From contig JAJDBA010000044.1 in the NCBI GenBank assembly GCA_029261675.1, forward strand, positions 1 through 17,985: 17,985 nt of DNA. The letters are read 5' to 3'. Under the pieces are notes generated by a model. That model was given only the letters and a program-made list of their open reading frames with translations. It made no database searches and was not told the DNA's origin. This document shows positions 6,955 through 14,680 of the stretch, one piece after another; position 1 is the first letter of the stretch; each line of letters begins with the position of its first letter. This DNA is from Nitrospinaceae bacterium (GTDB lineage: Bacteria; Nitrospinota; Nitrospinia; Nitrospinales; VA-1). The translations under genes were made by a program, and so were the position numbers.

Positions 6955-7446
6955 TTAAGGAGTTCTTTTTTCAATCCAGTCTTGAGATTTTTTCATCTGC
7001 CTGGGGTCAGCTTCAATAATCACCTGTTCGATTAAATGTGACAGCTTGGTTTTATCCAACTCGCTTCGCCATACATTTTCCGCCTTCCACATCGCAGCTG
7101 CGATTAAACAAGGTCGTTTATAGGAAGCACTTCTTTTGAGGGCAGTAGGGCCCTGCTGCCTGATTTCTTCACATTCAAAGCAAGAGTCGCTCCCTTCAAT
7201 AGATAAAACAATATCGAGCAAAGAAACATTATTGGGCTCCTTTGCTAACTGGTAACCCCCTTTGGGGCCCGAAATGGTTTTCACGATTCCATCATTCGAA
7301 AGTGTTTGAAGGGCTTTTGCCAGGTAAGGATGTGGAACTCCATGGTATTCCGCTAAATCTTTTGCGGAAAGATTGACACCCTTAGGCAGACCGGCAAGGA
7401 GGGTGCAGCAGTGGATCGCCCATTCTACAGTGTTACTTATTTTCAT
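6955..7446 (-). CDS. Rrf2-family transcriptional regulator
   Basis: This 163-residue protein has an N-terminal winged helix-turn-helix of the Rrf2/IscR/NsrR type: MKISNTVEWAIHCC, then LSAKDLAEYHGVPHPYLAKA for the recognition region, then ISGPKGGYQLA for the wing. Cysteines at 89, 92 and 113 fall in the region where IscR and NsrR bind an iron-sulfur cluster. The spacing C-x2-C-x20-C differs from IscR, so cluster binding is likely but not certain. It is transcribed divergently from an AhpD-like gene, a pairing seen in many bacteria, and probably represses it and itself in response to redox or nitrosative signals (inference). No Shine-Dalgarno precedes the ATG, and the promoter geometry indicates a leaderless mRNA. 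Confidence 0.92.
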   Translation of the reverse strand: MKISNTVEWAIHCCTLLAGLPKGVNLSAKDLAEYHGVPHPYLAKALQTLSNDGIVKTISGPKGGYQLAKEPNNVSLLDIVLSIEGSDSCFECEEIRQQGPTALKRSASYKRPCLIAAAMWKAENVWRSELDKTKLSHLIEQVIIEADPRQMKKSQDWIEKRTP

Positions 7447-7452
7447 AGATAA

Positions 7453-7481
7453 AATATAGTATGCCCGGCAATTACAATCAA
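7453..7481 (-). promoter_or_regulatory. promoter of the Rrf2 gene, predicted leaderless start
   Basis: On the minus strand TTGATT (7481-7476), a 17-base spacer and TATATT (7458-7453) form a good sigma70-type promoter. Only six bases (TTATCT) separate the -10 from the ATG at 7446, so the expected first transcribed base is the A of the start codon. A GATAA (7448-7452) sits between -10 and start, matching the half-site found near the partner gene. Confidence 0.6.
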
Positions 7482-7519
7482 GAAAGGAAACGCTTGCTAT
7501 GGAGTATTTTTTTATTGCA

Positions 7520-7540
7520 GATAAAATTTATCCGTGATAA
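7520..7540. promoter_or_regulatory. alternating GATAA/TTATC half-sites, candidate Rrf2 operator
   Basis: The sequence reads GATAA-AAT-TTATC-CGT-GATAA: three five-base half-sites in alternating orientation with three-base gaps, giving an 8-base register. The first two make a perfect 13-bp palindrome (7520-7532). It lies upstream of the AhpD-like gene, just after a TTGCAG (7515-7520) that could be its -35. Binding by the neighbouring Rrf2 protein is inferred from position and symmetry. Confidence 0.5.
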
Positions 7541-7578
7541 GGTCGTTGTATTAATAACTACTTCTATCAAGGATATAT

Positions 7579-8034
7579 ATGAACGGCCGCATAGATTTCC
7601 ATGAAAGCTCTCCTAAAGCTATGAAAGCGTTGATAGGAGTAGAGTCTTATCTCGAAAATACCAACCTCGGCTCCAGAATAATGGGGTTGGTTAAGCTGCG
7701 CGCCTCTCAAATAAATGGATGCGCCTTTTGTGTGGATATGCATTATGGAGAATTAAAAAAAATCGGAGCACCCGATGCACAGCTTAATCTTGTTGTGGTG
7801 TGGCGAGAGTCTTTGTGCTTTTCCGAAAAAGAGCGTGCCGCTCTTAAGTGGACCGAATCAGTAACGTTAATATCGGAAACCTATTCCCCTGATGAGGACT
7901 ATGACTTTATGAAAGAGCATTTTTCGGAAGAAGAATTGGTGGATCTGACTATCTTGATTGGTCAAATCAATTTATGGAATCGTCTTGCTATTTCTTTCAA
8001 GCTTCAGCCACAAGTAAAAAAATCCCTCGACTAA
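7579..8034 (+). CDS. AhpD-like / carboxymuconolactone decarboxylase-family protein
   Basis: This 151-residue protein is of the CMD/AhpD alkylhydroperoxidase-like fold. The signature CAFCVDMH holds the redox pair Cys48 and Cys51 with His55, the arrangement used by AhpD for peroxide-linked thiol exchange. RIMGLVKLRASQINGC upstream and LTILIGQINLWNRLAI near the C-terminus are typical of the family. An AAGGA Shine-Dalgarno sits a few bases before the ATG. The divergent Rrf2 regulator and the palindromic sites between the genes suggest an inducible redox or detoxification unit. The physiological substrate is unknown; members of this subgroup are often mislabelled as decarboxylases, and the CxxC motif favours a peroxidase or thiol-disulfide role. 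Confidence 0.9.
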   Translation: MNGRIDFHESSPKAMKALIGVESYLENTNLGSRIMGLVKLRASQINGCAFCVDMHYGELKKIGAPDAQLNLVVVWRESLCFSEKERAALKWTESVTLISETYSPDEDYDFMKEHFSEEELVDLTILIGQINLWNRLAISFKLQPQVKKSLD

Positions 8035-8108
8035 TACCGATTAATTAGAAAAAGTATTTAACATATGCATTCGTCCAACAGTGGGTATTTAGCTTGAGGC
8101 CGAACGGA

Positions 8109-8594
8109 TCATTTTGTATCTAGGCGATACTTTAGAAATTGGGCGCCATCGTATTCGATCTCTTCTACAAACCTAGCTCCAAGTTTCGCAAGTCCCTTGA
8201 GTTTCTTACGCGATGTTGGCAATAGAAATGTCACAAAAGGAATTTGTTCATTGGCTACAGCAAACTCAATTGCCTTCTTTGAGATAAGCGCACCAAGCCC
8301 AAAGAAGTCTGGCTTCAGCACCAACCCGTAATCCCATTCACCACCTTCTTTCTGAAATCCACCCCATCCTACATAGATGTTGTTATATAGGATCGCCCAA
8401 TGACCAAGTCCATCGCGATGCCAGTACGCTTCTTTAGCTGCAACGAATTCGGTAACTTTATATTGGTCCCATTTGTATGTGAGGAGGGGCATGTGCTCTG
8501 CAATGCGGGCGTCAGACATATGGCCAATAATCTCGTCTGGAGAAATATCTGGTAATCGCGTGAAGGTGAGTTTGCGTTCAAATTTGTTGATCAT
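8109..8594 (-). CDS. GNAT-family N-acetyltransferase
   Basis: This 161-residue protein looks like an acetyl-CoA-dependent acetyltransferase of the GNAT fold. A beta-strand pair with a hydrophobic run (GHWAILYNNIYVGWGG) is followed by GGEWDYGLVLKPDFFGLGA. In the latter, FFGLGALISKKAI corresponds to motif A, which holds the acetyl-CoA pyrophosphate. A C-terminal strand region GLAKLGARFVEEIEYDGA resembles the usual GNAT ending where the acceptor changes. The substrate cannot be predicted. An AGAAGG Shine-Dalgarno lies just before the ATG, inside the 13-base gap after the truncated VOC gene, so the two are probably on one mRNA. Confidence 0.8.
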   Translation of the reverse strand: MINKFERKLTFTRLPDISPDEIIGHMSDARIAEHMPLLTYKWDQYKVTEFVAAKEAYWHRDGLGHWAILYNNIYVGWGGFQKEGGEWDYGLVLKPDFFGLGALISKKAIEFAVANEQIPFVTFLLPTSRKKLKGLAKLGARFVEEIEYDGAQFLKYRLDTK

Positions 8595-8607
8595 TTAACC
8601 TTCTATT

Positions 8608-8844
8608 CTAGGGCACCTGTGCATTATCGACTACAAAGTAAGCAAAATAGGAATGATCCCCTAGATCGCGAGCTGGAGTGGAGTCAGGACAATGGCCAGC
8701 CATTATCCGACATTCATCACGCTCAAATAAACGCCAACCGTCATCTCCTATTTCTATAATAGAAAATCCGAGTACATCGCGATAAGAAGTCATAGATTCT
8801 TGCAGATCCCTCACTGCGAGAACATGCATATTACGTCGAATCAT
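8608..8844 (-). pseudogene. truncated glyoxalase/VOC-family protein
   Basis: Strong AAAGGAG Shine-Dalgarno and ATG start a 78-residue protein with the opening of a VOC (glyoxalase/bleomycin-resistance) domain: NMHVLAVRDLQESMTSYRDV, LGFSIIEIGDDGWRLFERDE, then HSYFAYFVVDN. VOC proteins need two beta-alpha-beta-beta-beta modules and usually run about 115-130 residues. Here the frame ends four codons after VVDN (AQVP, TAG), at the beginning of the second module, and the GNAT gene follows 13 bases later. About 40 residues are therefore missing, most simply by a deletion that joined it to the GNAT gene. Dimerised half-domains exist in the superfamily, so a working short protein is not ruled out. 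It may lack activity while its leader still drives the GNAT gene. Confidence 0.7.
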
Positions 8845-8981
8845 TTTTGCTCCTTTACTATTTCTATTTGAACACCAACTTAACTACTTAGAGGCATCTT
8901 TTATTTTCCAAATCCACAAACCAACTGGCGTGGCAGTTATTAGAGGAAAAGCGACGCTCTCCTGAGGAAACAGTATATGGA

Positions 8982-10427
8982 TTAGAAGCGGAAGGTCATC
9001 ATGGAACCTAGGTAATTGGTATCAAAACCATGAGAAGTTTGCTTAAGAAATTCTCCAGCACGAAAATGCACAAATATTCCTTTTAGATCAACGTACCGAT
9101 TAAAACTGTATTTCACTTCCAGTTCAGGTTGTGTGCCGACATAACGGGCTTGGCTGCTTTGACCGCTACGTAACAGCCCGTTTCCAATGGAGTAGACACC
9201 GTCACTCAAACTATCCCGCCAAATAAATAAAGTGCTTGTGGTGAGAGACCAGTGTTCGTCCAGAGTCAAAGTTATTCTAGGGTGTAAATCCCGTTGGTTG
9301 ATGAGTCCACTGGCGGCAAGTTGACTGATGTGTTTCCCTTTCGGGAAAAATGGATTGAAGGAATTCAACTTGCCATCATTAGGATTGTCATCTCCCGAAT
9401 AGATATCTGCTCGCAGACTGAAACGTAATTTCCCATTCCCACTAAGTGGCAAGGTATAACCGGTATCAGATGCAAAGGTATAGGCATGAATATCACTCTG
9501 ACCAAACTCGCCGAACTGATACATAATTTCAAAGTTATAATCCAGGTTTTTATACTTGCCCCAAATTCGGGTTCCCAAACTGTGGCGCGTTTCTTCTGCC
9601 CTCCCCTGATCATAGCTTGCACTGCGGCTGTGCAAGCCAAAATAGTAAAGATCGGCATTTAAAGAAAAGGGCAATTTTTTTCGTACTCCATAAAGTCCCC
9701 AAACAGTCTTTGCGGGGCCAGAGTCGTTGTCAAAAACATGAGGATTGATAGTTACAGGGCGTACCAGAAAGGCACGCACATCCCATTTATCCTTTTGCAA
9801 TATTCCATTTACACCATCATGGCTGAGGCGCATATTGGGTCGCTCACGATAGTTAAAAAACCGTCTACTCCCAAAAACAATTTCCTGGCGTCCTGCACGG
9901 AGCATCAGACGTTGCCCCGAGTTTTCCACTAAATCAAAATCAACAAATCCTTGATTCACGGCAAGCGAGTCCTTATCCACGCCTCGCGGCCCTCCTTTTC
10001 TGCCAGTTTCGACACCCGCCATTAGTTGAAAAAATAAACGAGCACGATTACCAACATGCAAGTCTGCATGACTAAGATAACGTTGCAGATAATAGCCATC
10101 GCCATCCTGAGTGCCTCTACCCCAATTAGCATTATCAATGAACTCGAAATGTTGTCGTGTTTCTCCGCCTAGAGTCAAATAAAGAGACCCGGAACTATTG
10201 AGTGGAATGTATTTTATAGGGTCGAAAAAATCGGTTCTTTGTTTGGGGTCCTTGAGAAATTTGTAATCCTCTTTATATCTCAAAGAATTGAAGGAGGGAC
10301 GCTCTTCTGTAGCCCAAGCTGGGAGTGCAACCCAAATCGTCATAAGCGCTAACAACAAAATATTGCATAAATATGATATTGAATTATGAGCTAAATTGTT
10401 AATAAAGCCAGACTTCAATATTTGCAT
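8982..10427 (-). CDS. alginate_export-family outer-membrane beta-barrel porin
   Basis: This 481-residue precursor has a hydrophobic signal segment at about 18-38 and a likely signal-peptidase site after AWA (residue 39). The mature part is rich in alternating hydrophobic/aromatic strands with charged turns. LYLTLGGETRQHFEFIDN, LRAGRQEIVFGSRRF and RPNMRLSHDGV are typical of the alginate_export (AlgE-like) porin family, and the chain ends in aromatic Phe as outer-membrane barrels do (MMTFRF). The family name does not mean alginate secretion; members outside pseudomonads often serve as uptake porins for small solutes. The signal peptide is long for the type; no better in-frame start is seen. Neighbours on both sides are unrelated, so it is probably a single-gene unit. 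Confidence 0.88.
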   Translation of the reverse strand: MQILKSGFINNLAHNSISYLCNILLLALMTIWVALPAWATEERPSFNSLRYKEDYKFLKDPKQRTDFFDPIKYIPLNSSGSLYLTLGGETRQHFEFIDNANWGRGTQDGDGYYLQRYLSHADLHVGNRARLFFQLMAGVETGRKGGPRGVDKDSLAVNQGFVDFDLVENSGQRLMLRAGRQEIVFGSRRFFNYRERPNMRLSHDGVNGILQKDKWDVRAFLVRPVTINPHVFDNDSGPAKTVWGLYGVRKKLPFSLNADLYYFGLHSRSASYDQGRAEETRHSLGTRIWGKYKNLDYNFEIMYQFGEFGQSDIHAYTFASDTGYTLPLSGNGKLRFSLRADIYSGDDNPNDGKLNSFNPFFPKGKHISQLAASGLINQRDLHPRITLTLDEHWSLTTSTLFIWRDSLSDGVYSIGNGLLRSGQSSQARYVGTQPELEVKYSFNRYVDLKGIFVHFRAGEFLKQTSHGFDTNYLGSMMTFRF

Positions 10428-10620
10428 AATGAATTTCTCAATATTAATGGGAATGGTAATGCCATATCCTTTTTCTCTAAAAATTGTGGAGTAAGAACCG
10501 AGACAAGACTGGCGGCGTTCTCAACCGATCGACGCAGCACTATAATCTTCCTTCTGTTTTTCAATTTTAAATGTTTTTATGGGAATATGTAAATATCTTG
10601 TTCACATGCTTGGAATTGTG

Positions 10621-10657
10621 ACTTGGGAGACGCTGCCCCGCCCTATTGCTCCCAAGT
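10621..10657 (-). terminator. 9-bp inverted repeat spanning the DUF4911 stop codon
   Basis: ACTTGGGAG (10621-10629) pairs perfectly with CTCCCAAGT (10649-10657). On the minus strand the first arm lies in the last codons of the DUF4911 gene, the TAG stop is in the 19-base loop and the second arm follows. No T-run comes after it. It may mark the end of the mnmG-DUF4911 transcript. Confidence 0.35.
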
Positions 10658-10873
10658 GCTAACTCGGCGGAAGGGGATTTCTTTGGCAAGGGCTTCAGTG
10701 AGTTTACGGGTATCTTCTAAAAAATCGGGAGAGATCATGAGTTCGATGAGGCCACGCGCGGGGTCTATGGTTCGCACCACCGCCAAGTGATCGTAGCCTT
10801 CAAAGATGCTGACGATATAAGCGATGTCTTTTTTATCAACTTCTATTTGCCACTGAATGGAATCGCTGTGCAT
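10643..10873 (-). CDS. DUF4911-family small protein
   Basis: This 76-residue soluble protein matches what I recall of DUF4911: WQIEVDKKDIAYIVSIFEGY, DHLAVVRTIDPARGLIELMI and a C-terminal helix ending in IPFRRVSTWEQ. Family members are about this long, have alternating strands and helices, and no known activity. It starts 10 bases after the mnmG stop with no clear Shine-Dalgarno, so it is probably translated by coupling to mnmG. The pattern VVRTIDPARGLIEL resembles ACT-like or sensor folds that follow a ligand or protein partner, but that is only a structural impression. The position suggests a link to tRNA modification or translation, unproven. Confidence 0.75.
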   Translation of the reverse strand: MHSDSIQWQIEVDKKDIAYIVSIFEGYDHLAVVRTIDPARGLIELMISPDFLEDTRKLTEALAKEIPFRRVSTWEQ

Positions 10874-10883
10874 AAAAATATTT

Positions 10884-12746
10884 TCAGGAAGACACGCGGT
10901 TTTTTTCGAGCAACAGCATTATGAGGCTGATAGCAGAAGGCGTGATTCCGGATATACGTGCGGCTTGCCCAAGTGTGACGGGACGGATTTCTTCCAGCTT
11001 TTGCGCTACTTCATGCGAAAGACCGGGTACTCCTTCATATTGAAAATCTTCTGGAATACGGTAATGTTCTAATTGTTTCTGTTTTTCCACCAGTTGATTC
11101 TGTCGAGCAATGAACCCTTCATACTTGACGCGAATCTCTACCTGTTCGCCGACCAATCGCGGAACTGCCTCGCCTTCGAATGCGCGAAGCAATCCATCAT
11201 GTGTCACTTCGGGGCGACGCAATAAAACATTCAAGGTTGTTGCGTTGCGTAATTCATTGATCCCCAGTTTGGACAGTCGGGTCAGTGTGTCTGAGTTGGG
11301 CACCACGGTTGTTGATTCCAGTCTTTGTATCTCACGTTCCACGGCATTGTATTTTTCCATACAGTGGCTATAAAGATTTTCGTTTACCAGGCCGAGTTCA
11401 TGGCCTTTCCCCATCAACCTTTGATCTGCGTTGTCCTGCCTTAGAATCAATCGATATTCGGCTCTGGAAGTAAACATACGATAAGGTTCTTGCGTGCCTT
11501 TGGTAACAAGATCATCAATGAGCACACCAATATAACTGTCCATTCTTGTCAGCAGAAACGGTTTGCGTTTTTGCGACTTGAGTGCGGCGTTGATACCTGC
11601 CATCAACCCCTGACAAGCGGCCTCTTCATAGCCAGAAGTTCCGTTGATTTGCCCCGCGTGGAATAATCCACTCACCCGTTTCGTTTCGAGAGAAGGCGTT
11701 AACTGTGTCGGTGGAACAAAATCGTATTCCACCGCATAACCAGGAAGAACAATCTCAGCTTTTTCTAACCCAGGAATTGTGTGAACCAGTTGTCGCTGCA
11801 CATCTTCATCCATACTGGTGGAAATACCGTTGGGATAAATCCAGTCTGTGTCCAGACCTTCTGGCTCGAGGAAGATATTATGCGAATTTTTATCAGGGAA
11901 TTTAACCACCTTGTCTTCAATAGATGGACAGTAACGCGGTCCCACACCTTCAATGATTCCACTGTATAACGGTGACAGGTTCATATTGTTGCGAATCACC
12001 TCGGCTGTTTTTTCATTCGTTGCGGTGATATAGCAAGGCACCTGCTTGCGCTCGATATGAGAAGTGGAAAAAGAAAAAGGACGAGGGATTTCATCCCCAT
12101 CTTGTACAATGCACCGAGAAAAGTCGATGCTGTCGCGTTTTAGACGGGGAGGGGGTCCTGTTTTCAGGCGACCGAGCTCGAATCCTGCTGCGAGAAACGA
12201 TTGCGATAATTTTGTCGATGGTTTTTCACCCACCCGGCCAGCGGGTCGGCTGCTGAGCCCGATATGAATACGTCCATTTAAAAAAGTTCCTGTGGTAATA
12301 ACAACCGTTGCAGATTGTAATTCTATTCCGCTGCCAGTACGTATTCCTTTGGCCTCGGCATTTTCGATGATCAGTTCATCGACTTCTTCATAGATAAGTT
12401 CGAGGTTATCGGTGTTTTCGAGAACCCGGCGCATGGCATTTTTGTATTGGTGCTTATCGGCTTGGGCACGGTAACCATGAACGGCAGGTCCTTTTGAAGA
12501 ATTTAATAGCCGAAACTGGATACCGGTCTTATCAATAACCTTGGCCATTTCGCCTCCAAGAGCATCAATCTCCCGCACAATATGTCCCTTACCTACCCCA
12601 CCAATGGCAGGGTTGCACGGCATAAGCGCAATCTTATCCGCTTCGAGGGTTACTAACGCCGTGGCGCAACCCATTCTCGCTGAGGCCAAAGCCGCTTCAC
12701 AACCTGCGTGGCCGCCCCCTATTACTATGACATCGAATCTTTTCAT
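10884..12746 (-). CDS. mnmG: tRNA uridine-5-carboxymethylaminomethyl modification enzyme MnmG
   Basis: MnmG (GidA) is the FAD-dependent partner of the GTPase MnmE; together they make the (carboxymethyl)aminomethyl group on wobble uridine 34 of several tRNAs. Seen here are the FAD-binding GGGHAGCEAA near the N-terminus, the Cys in ALMPCNPAIGG, signature 1 GPRYCPSIEDKVVKF and signature 2 AGQINGTSGYEEAACQG. Total length is about 620 residues, normal for the long form. I place the start at 12746, giving MKRFDVIVIGGG, because AAGG lies 4-5 bases upstream and homologues start there. The ATG at 12758 would add four residues (MQGN) and has no ribosome site. DUF4911 follows 10 bases downstream. mnmE and rsmG, frequent neighbours elsewhere, are not in view. 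Confidence 0.97.
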   Translation of the reverse strand: MKRFDVIVIGGGHAGCEAALASARMGCATALVTLEADKIALMPCNPAIGGVGKGHIVREIDALGGEMAKVIDKTGIQFRLLNSSKGPAVHGYRAQADKHQYKNAMRRVLENTDNLELIYEEVDELIIENAEAKGIRTGSGIELQSATVVITTGTFLNGRIHIGLSSRPAGRVGEKPSTKLSQSFLAAGFELGRLKTGPPPRLKRDSIDFSRCIVQDGDEIPRPFSFSTSHIERKQVPCYITATNEKTAEVIRNNMNLSPLYSGIIEGVGPRYCPSIEDKVVKFPDKNSHNIFLEPEGLDTDWIYPNGISTSMDEDVQRQLVHTIPGLEKAEIVLPGYAVEYDFVPPTQLTPSLETKRVSGLFHAGQINGTSGYEEAACQGLMAGINAALKSQKRKPFLLTRMDSYIGVLIDDLVTKGTQEPYRMFTSRAEYRLILRQDNADQRLMGKGHELGLVNENLYSHCMEKYNAVEREIQRLESTTVVPNSDTLTRLSKLGINELRNATTLNVLLRRPEVTHDGLLRAFEGEAVPRLVGEQVEIRVKYEGFIARQNQLVEKQKQLEHYRIPEDFQYEGVPGLSHEVAQKLEEIRPVTLGQAARISGITPSAISLIMLLLEKNRVSS

Positions 12747-12826
12747 GTTACCTTGCATCAGAATTAAGTCATTATCTTACAGTAAAACTCCCGTTTTTAA
12801 CAAAATAAACCAAACCGTGAACACAA

Positions 12827-13633
12827 ATGGATCTTCAAGCGATAAATAAGGATATCAAACGCGAGTTCGAAGAGGAGTGGGAAGGAACCTCGGTTGAGGC
12901 TCTCTTAAAGACCAATAAGTACCCGCGCACTAAGGAAGAATTTGACTGCCTGGAAAAGTTTCTTCCCAAAAACGATCTCATACTGGAAGCGGGATGTGGG
13001 CTCGGCCCCAAACTGATTCATTTTAATAGTAAAAATTATCAAATATTGGGAATTGATTATATATTTTCCGCTCTAAAACAGGTCAAGAAATACGATCCCA
13101 ATCTGGTTCTCGCGCAGTCTGATGTGCATGCGTTACCTTTCCCTGAATCGACTTTCGGCGCTTACCTTTCTTATGGTGTGGTCGAACATTTTCCGCAAGG
13201 CCCCCAAGACGCCATTGTTGAAGCCCATCGGGTTTTAAAACCTGGTGGATTGATTTTTATGATGGTCCCGGCAAGCAATCCAGTAACACAATTCGTCTAC
13301 GACGATCAGAATTTTCTACATAAGTTAAGAAGGAATGGTCTGATAAGAAAACTTATGGGCAAACCGCCTCTTGAACCCCAGGAAGAACATCTTACCTATT
13401 TCAAGTTGCACGGAAGGGATGAGATGCGCATCATCCTCGAGACATCCAAGTTCAAGATCATTCACGAGCAACCGATGAGCCACAGCTTCAATTTATATCT
13501 GGGGTGCGAATGCTTCCACAAAGATACCAATGGCAGAACAAACAGGCTTGCAGAGGGTTTAGCGGCGATACTGCGAAAGTTTTTTCCCTGGACCTCGTGC
13601 AACTATCTTTTGTTTGTAGGTGAGAAACAATAA
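12827..13633 (+). CDS. class I SAM-dependent methyltransferase (Methyltransf_11 type)
   Basis: This 268-residue protein has a Rossmann-fold methyltransferase core: motif I ILEAGCGLGPKL (about 52-63), GIDYIFSAL for the acidic strand-2 end, SDVHALPFPESTFGAYLSYG (about 98-117) and the HRVLKPGG turn before strand 5. The N-terminal helix region KREFEEEWEG is common in methyltransferases of polysaccharide and lipid clusters. It has no membrane segment. It converges on the GT2 gene with a gap of only nine bases and diverges from mnmG with about 80 bases between starts. The substrate is unknown; beside a glycan block, sugar or lipid O-methylation is one option. No strong Shine-Dalgarno is present. 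Confidence 0.88.
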   Translation: MDLQAINKDIKREFEEEWEGTSVEALLKTNKYPRTKEEFDCLEKFLPKNDLILEAGCGLGPKLIHFNSKNYQILGIDYIFSALKQVKKYDPNLVLAQSDVHALPFPESTFGAYLSYGVVEHFPQGPQDAIVEAHRVLKPGGLIFMMVPASNPVTQFVYDDQNFLHKLRRNGLIRKLMGKPPLEPQEEHLTYFKLHGRDEMRIILETSKFKIIHEQPMSHSFNLYLGCECFHKDTNGRTNRLAEGLAAILRKFFPWTSCNYLLFVGEKQ

Positions 13634-13655
13634 GAGGTTTTGTCAACGGCTCTTT
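13632..13655. terminator. possible shared terminator of convergent genes
   Basis: AAGAGGTT-TTGTC-AAC-GG-CTCTT forms an interrupted 8-bp stem across the nine-base gap between the methyltransferase stop and the GT2 stop. On the plus strand it is followed by TTTCC. The structure is weak but well placed. Confidence 0.3.
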
Positions 13656-14587
13656 TCCGAACTCATTAATAGAAGCTTTAGCTTTAATGATACAGAATCA
13701 TCTACCGTAGCAGAACCTGTGATGTGACGGAATGTGGAGCGCAATAATCCTAAAAAGAAAGTCATTTTATAAAGAGACCGCAAAACTCTATTCCAAACGA
13801 AGGAATAATGTTTGGAATAAAAATAAAGGTTACTTCGATAAGCTTCTATCATCACCTTTTTACGATGGCGATCCTGATGTGTGCTTCGACCGTGTAAATG
13901 CTGTACCGAGGTTTCTGGGTAGAAACATATTTTCTTCCCCCCTTTTCTAGCTCTTCGGCAAAGATCATCTTCTTCGTTGTACAAAAAATAATTTTCATCC
14001 ATCAAACCGATAGACTCGACCAAGTCTCGACTAACCACAAAACAACAACCGGAAATCACTTTTGCTTCCTTTGCCTTCATCGGGCCCATCATTTTTAGCT
14101 CTTCGGCCGGGTCATAGAGTCCCATGATTTTTAATGCTGCATCCTGCGGAGTGTCTTCCCATAAGCGGATGGGGCAGGGCTGGTTGTTCTCATCAACGAT
14201 ACCCGTACCTAGAATAGAAAACTCTGGATGTGCTTCCATAAAATCGATAATTTTTTTAAAACTGTTCTCCGTTAAAAGCGTATCGGGATTCAGCAATGCG
14301 ACTCTCCGCCCTTTTGATTCGACAATACCCTGATTATTGGCAGCTGAAAAACCACGATTGTCTTTATTAGCAATCACATTCACTTCAGGGAAAAGTTCAA
14401 CCACAGCTTCGACGGTTCCATCTTCGGAAGCATTGTCAACAAGGATGATTTCATAAGAAATTTCATGAGTATGCTTTTTAATCGAACCCAGACAGCGCAA
14501 TAGAATTTCGCGTGTATTAAAACTGACAATCACCAGAGTGATATCTAGTTCAGCAGGTTGTGGAAATTTGAAAATTGGAGAGGTCAT
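13643..14587 (-). CDS. GT2-family glycosyltransferase (rhamnosyltransferase-like)
   Basis: This family 2 inverting glycosyltransferase has a GT-A fold: ITLVIVSFNTREILLRCL, ILVDNASEDGT for nucleotide binding, NRGFSAANNQGI, LLNPDTLL at the metal-binding position, SGCCFVVSRD, and YNEEDDLCRRARKGG with the likely catalytic acidic residues. HGRSTHQDRHRK near the C-terminus is typical of WbbL-type rhamnosyltransferases, which transfer dTDP-rhamnose to lipid-linked glycans; the donor is inferred, not shown. I take the ATG at 14587 as start (314 residues). A GTG at 14632 would add 15 hydrophobic residues and has no ribosome site. It is the last gene of a minus-strand glycan run and lies 93 bases after the radical SAM gene. 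Confidence 0.9.
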   Translation of the reverse strand: MTSPIFKFPQPAELDITLVIVSFNTREILLRCLGSIKKHTHEISYEIILVDNASEDGTVEAVVELFPEVNVIANKDNRGFSAANNQGIVESKGRRVALLNPDTLLTENSFKKIIDFMEAHPEFSILGTGIVDENNQPCPIRLWEDTPQDAALKIMGLYDPAEELKMMGPMKAKEAKVISGCCFVVSRDLVESIGLMDENYFLYNEEDDLCRRARKGGKKICFYPETSVQHLHGRSTHQDRHRKKVMIEAYRSNLYFYSKHYSFVWNRVLRSLYKMTFFLGLLRSTFRHITGSATVDDSVSLKLKLLLMSSEKSR

Positions 14588-14662
14588 TTTGAAGAGCTGC
14601 AAGCAGGCTAAAGTAAAAAACTCAAATAACACCTGAAGCTTTACGGGAAACGACCTTTTATC

Positions 14663-14680
14663 TGCGGCCGTTTGGCCGCA
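14663..14680 (-). terminator. GC-rich hairpin abutting the radical SAM stop codon (no T-tract)
   Basis: TGCGGCC-GTTT-GGCCGCA is a perfect 7-bp stem with a 4-base loop, directly next to the TAG at 14681-14683. On the minus strand it is followed by GATAAAAGG and not by T residues. It may attenuate or stabilise the transcript between the radical SAM and GT2 genes. Confidence 0.35.

Noticed and set aside
6756..6974. 72-codon minus-strand frame downstream of the Rrf2 gene
   Set aside because: The start lies within the Rrf2 gene out of frame with no ribosome site, the composition is not protein-like, and no family is recognisable.
12747..12758. Upstream ATG for mnmG adding MQGN
   Set aside because: No ribosome site precedes it, whereas AAGG is well placed for the ATG at 12746, which matches the usual start of the family.
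14588..14632. GTG start adding 15 residues to the GT2 protein
   Set aside because: It has no Shine-Dalgarno, the added residues are unlike the family, and the ATG at 14587 gives a normal distance to the first beta strand.
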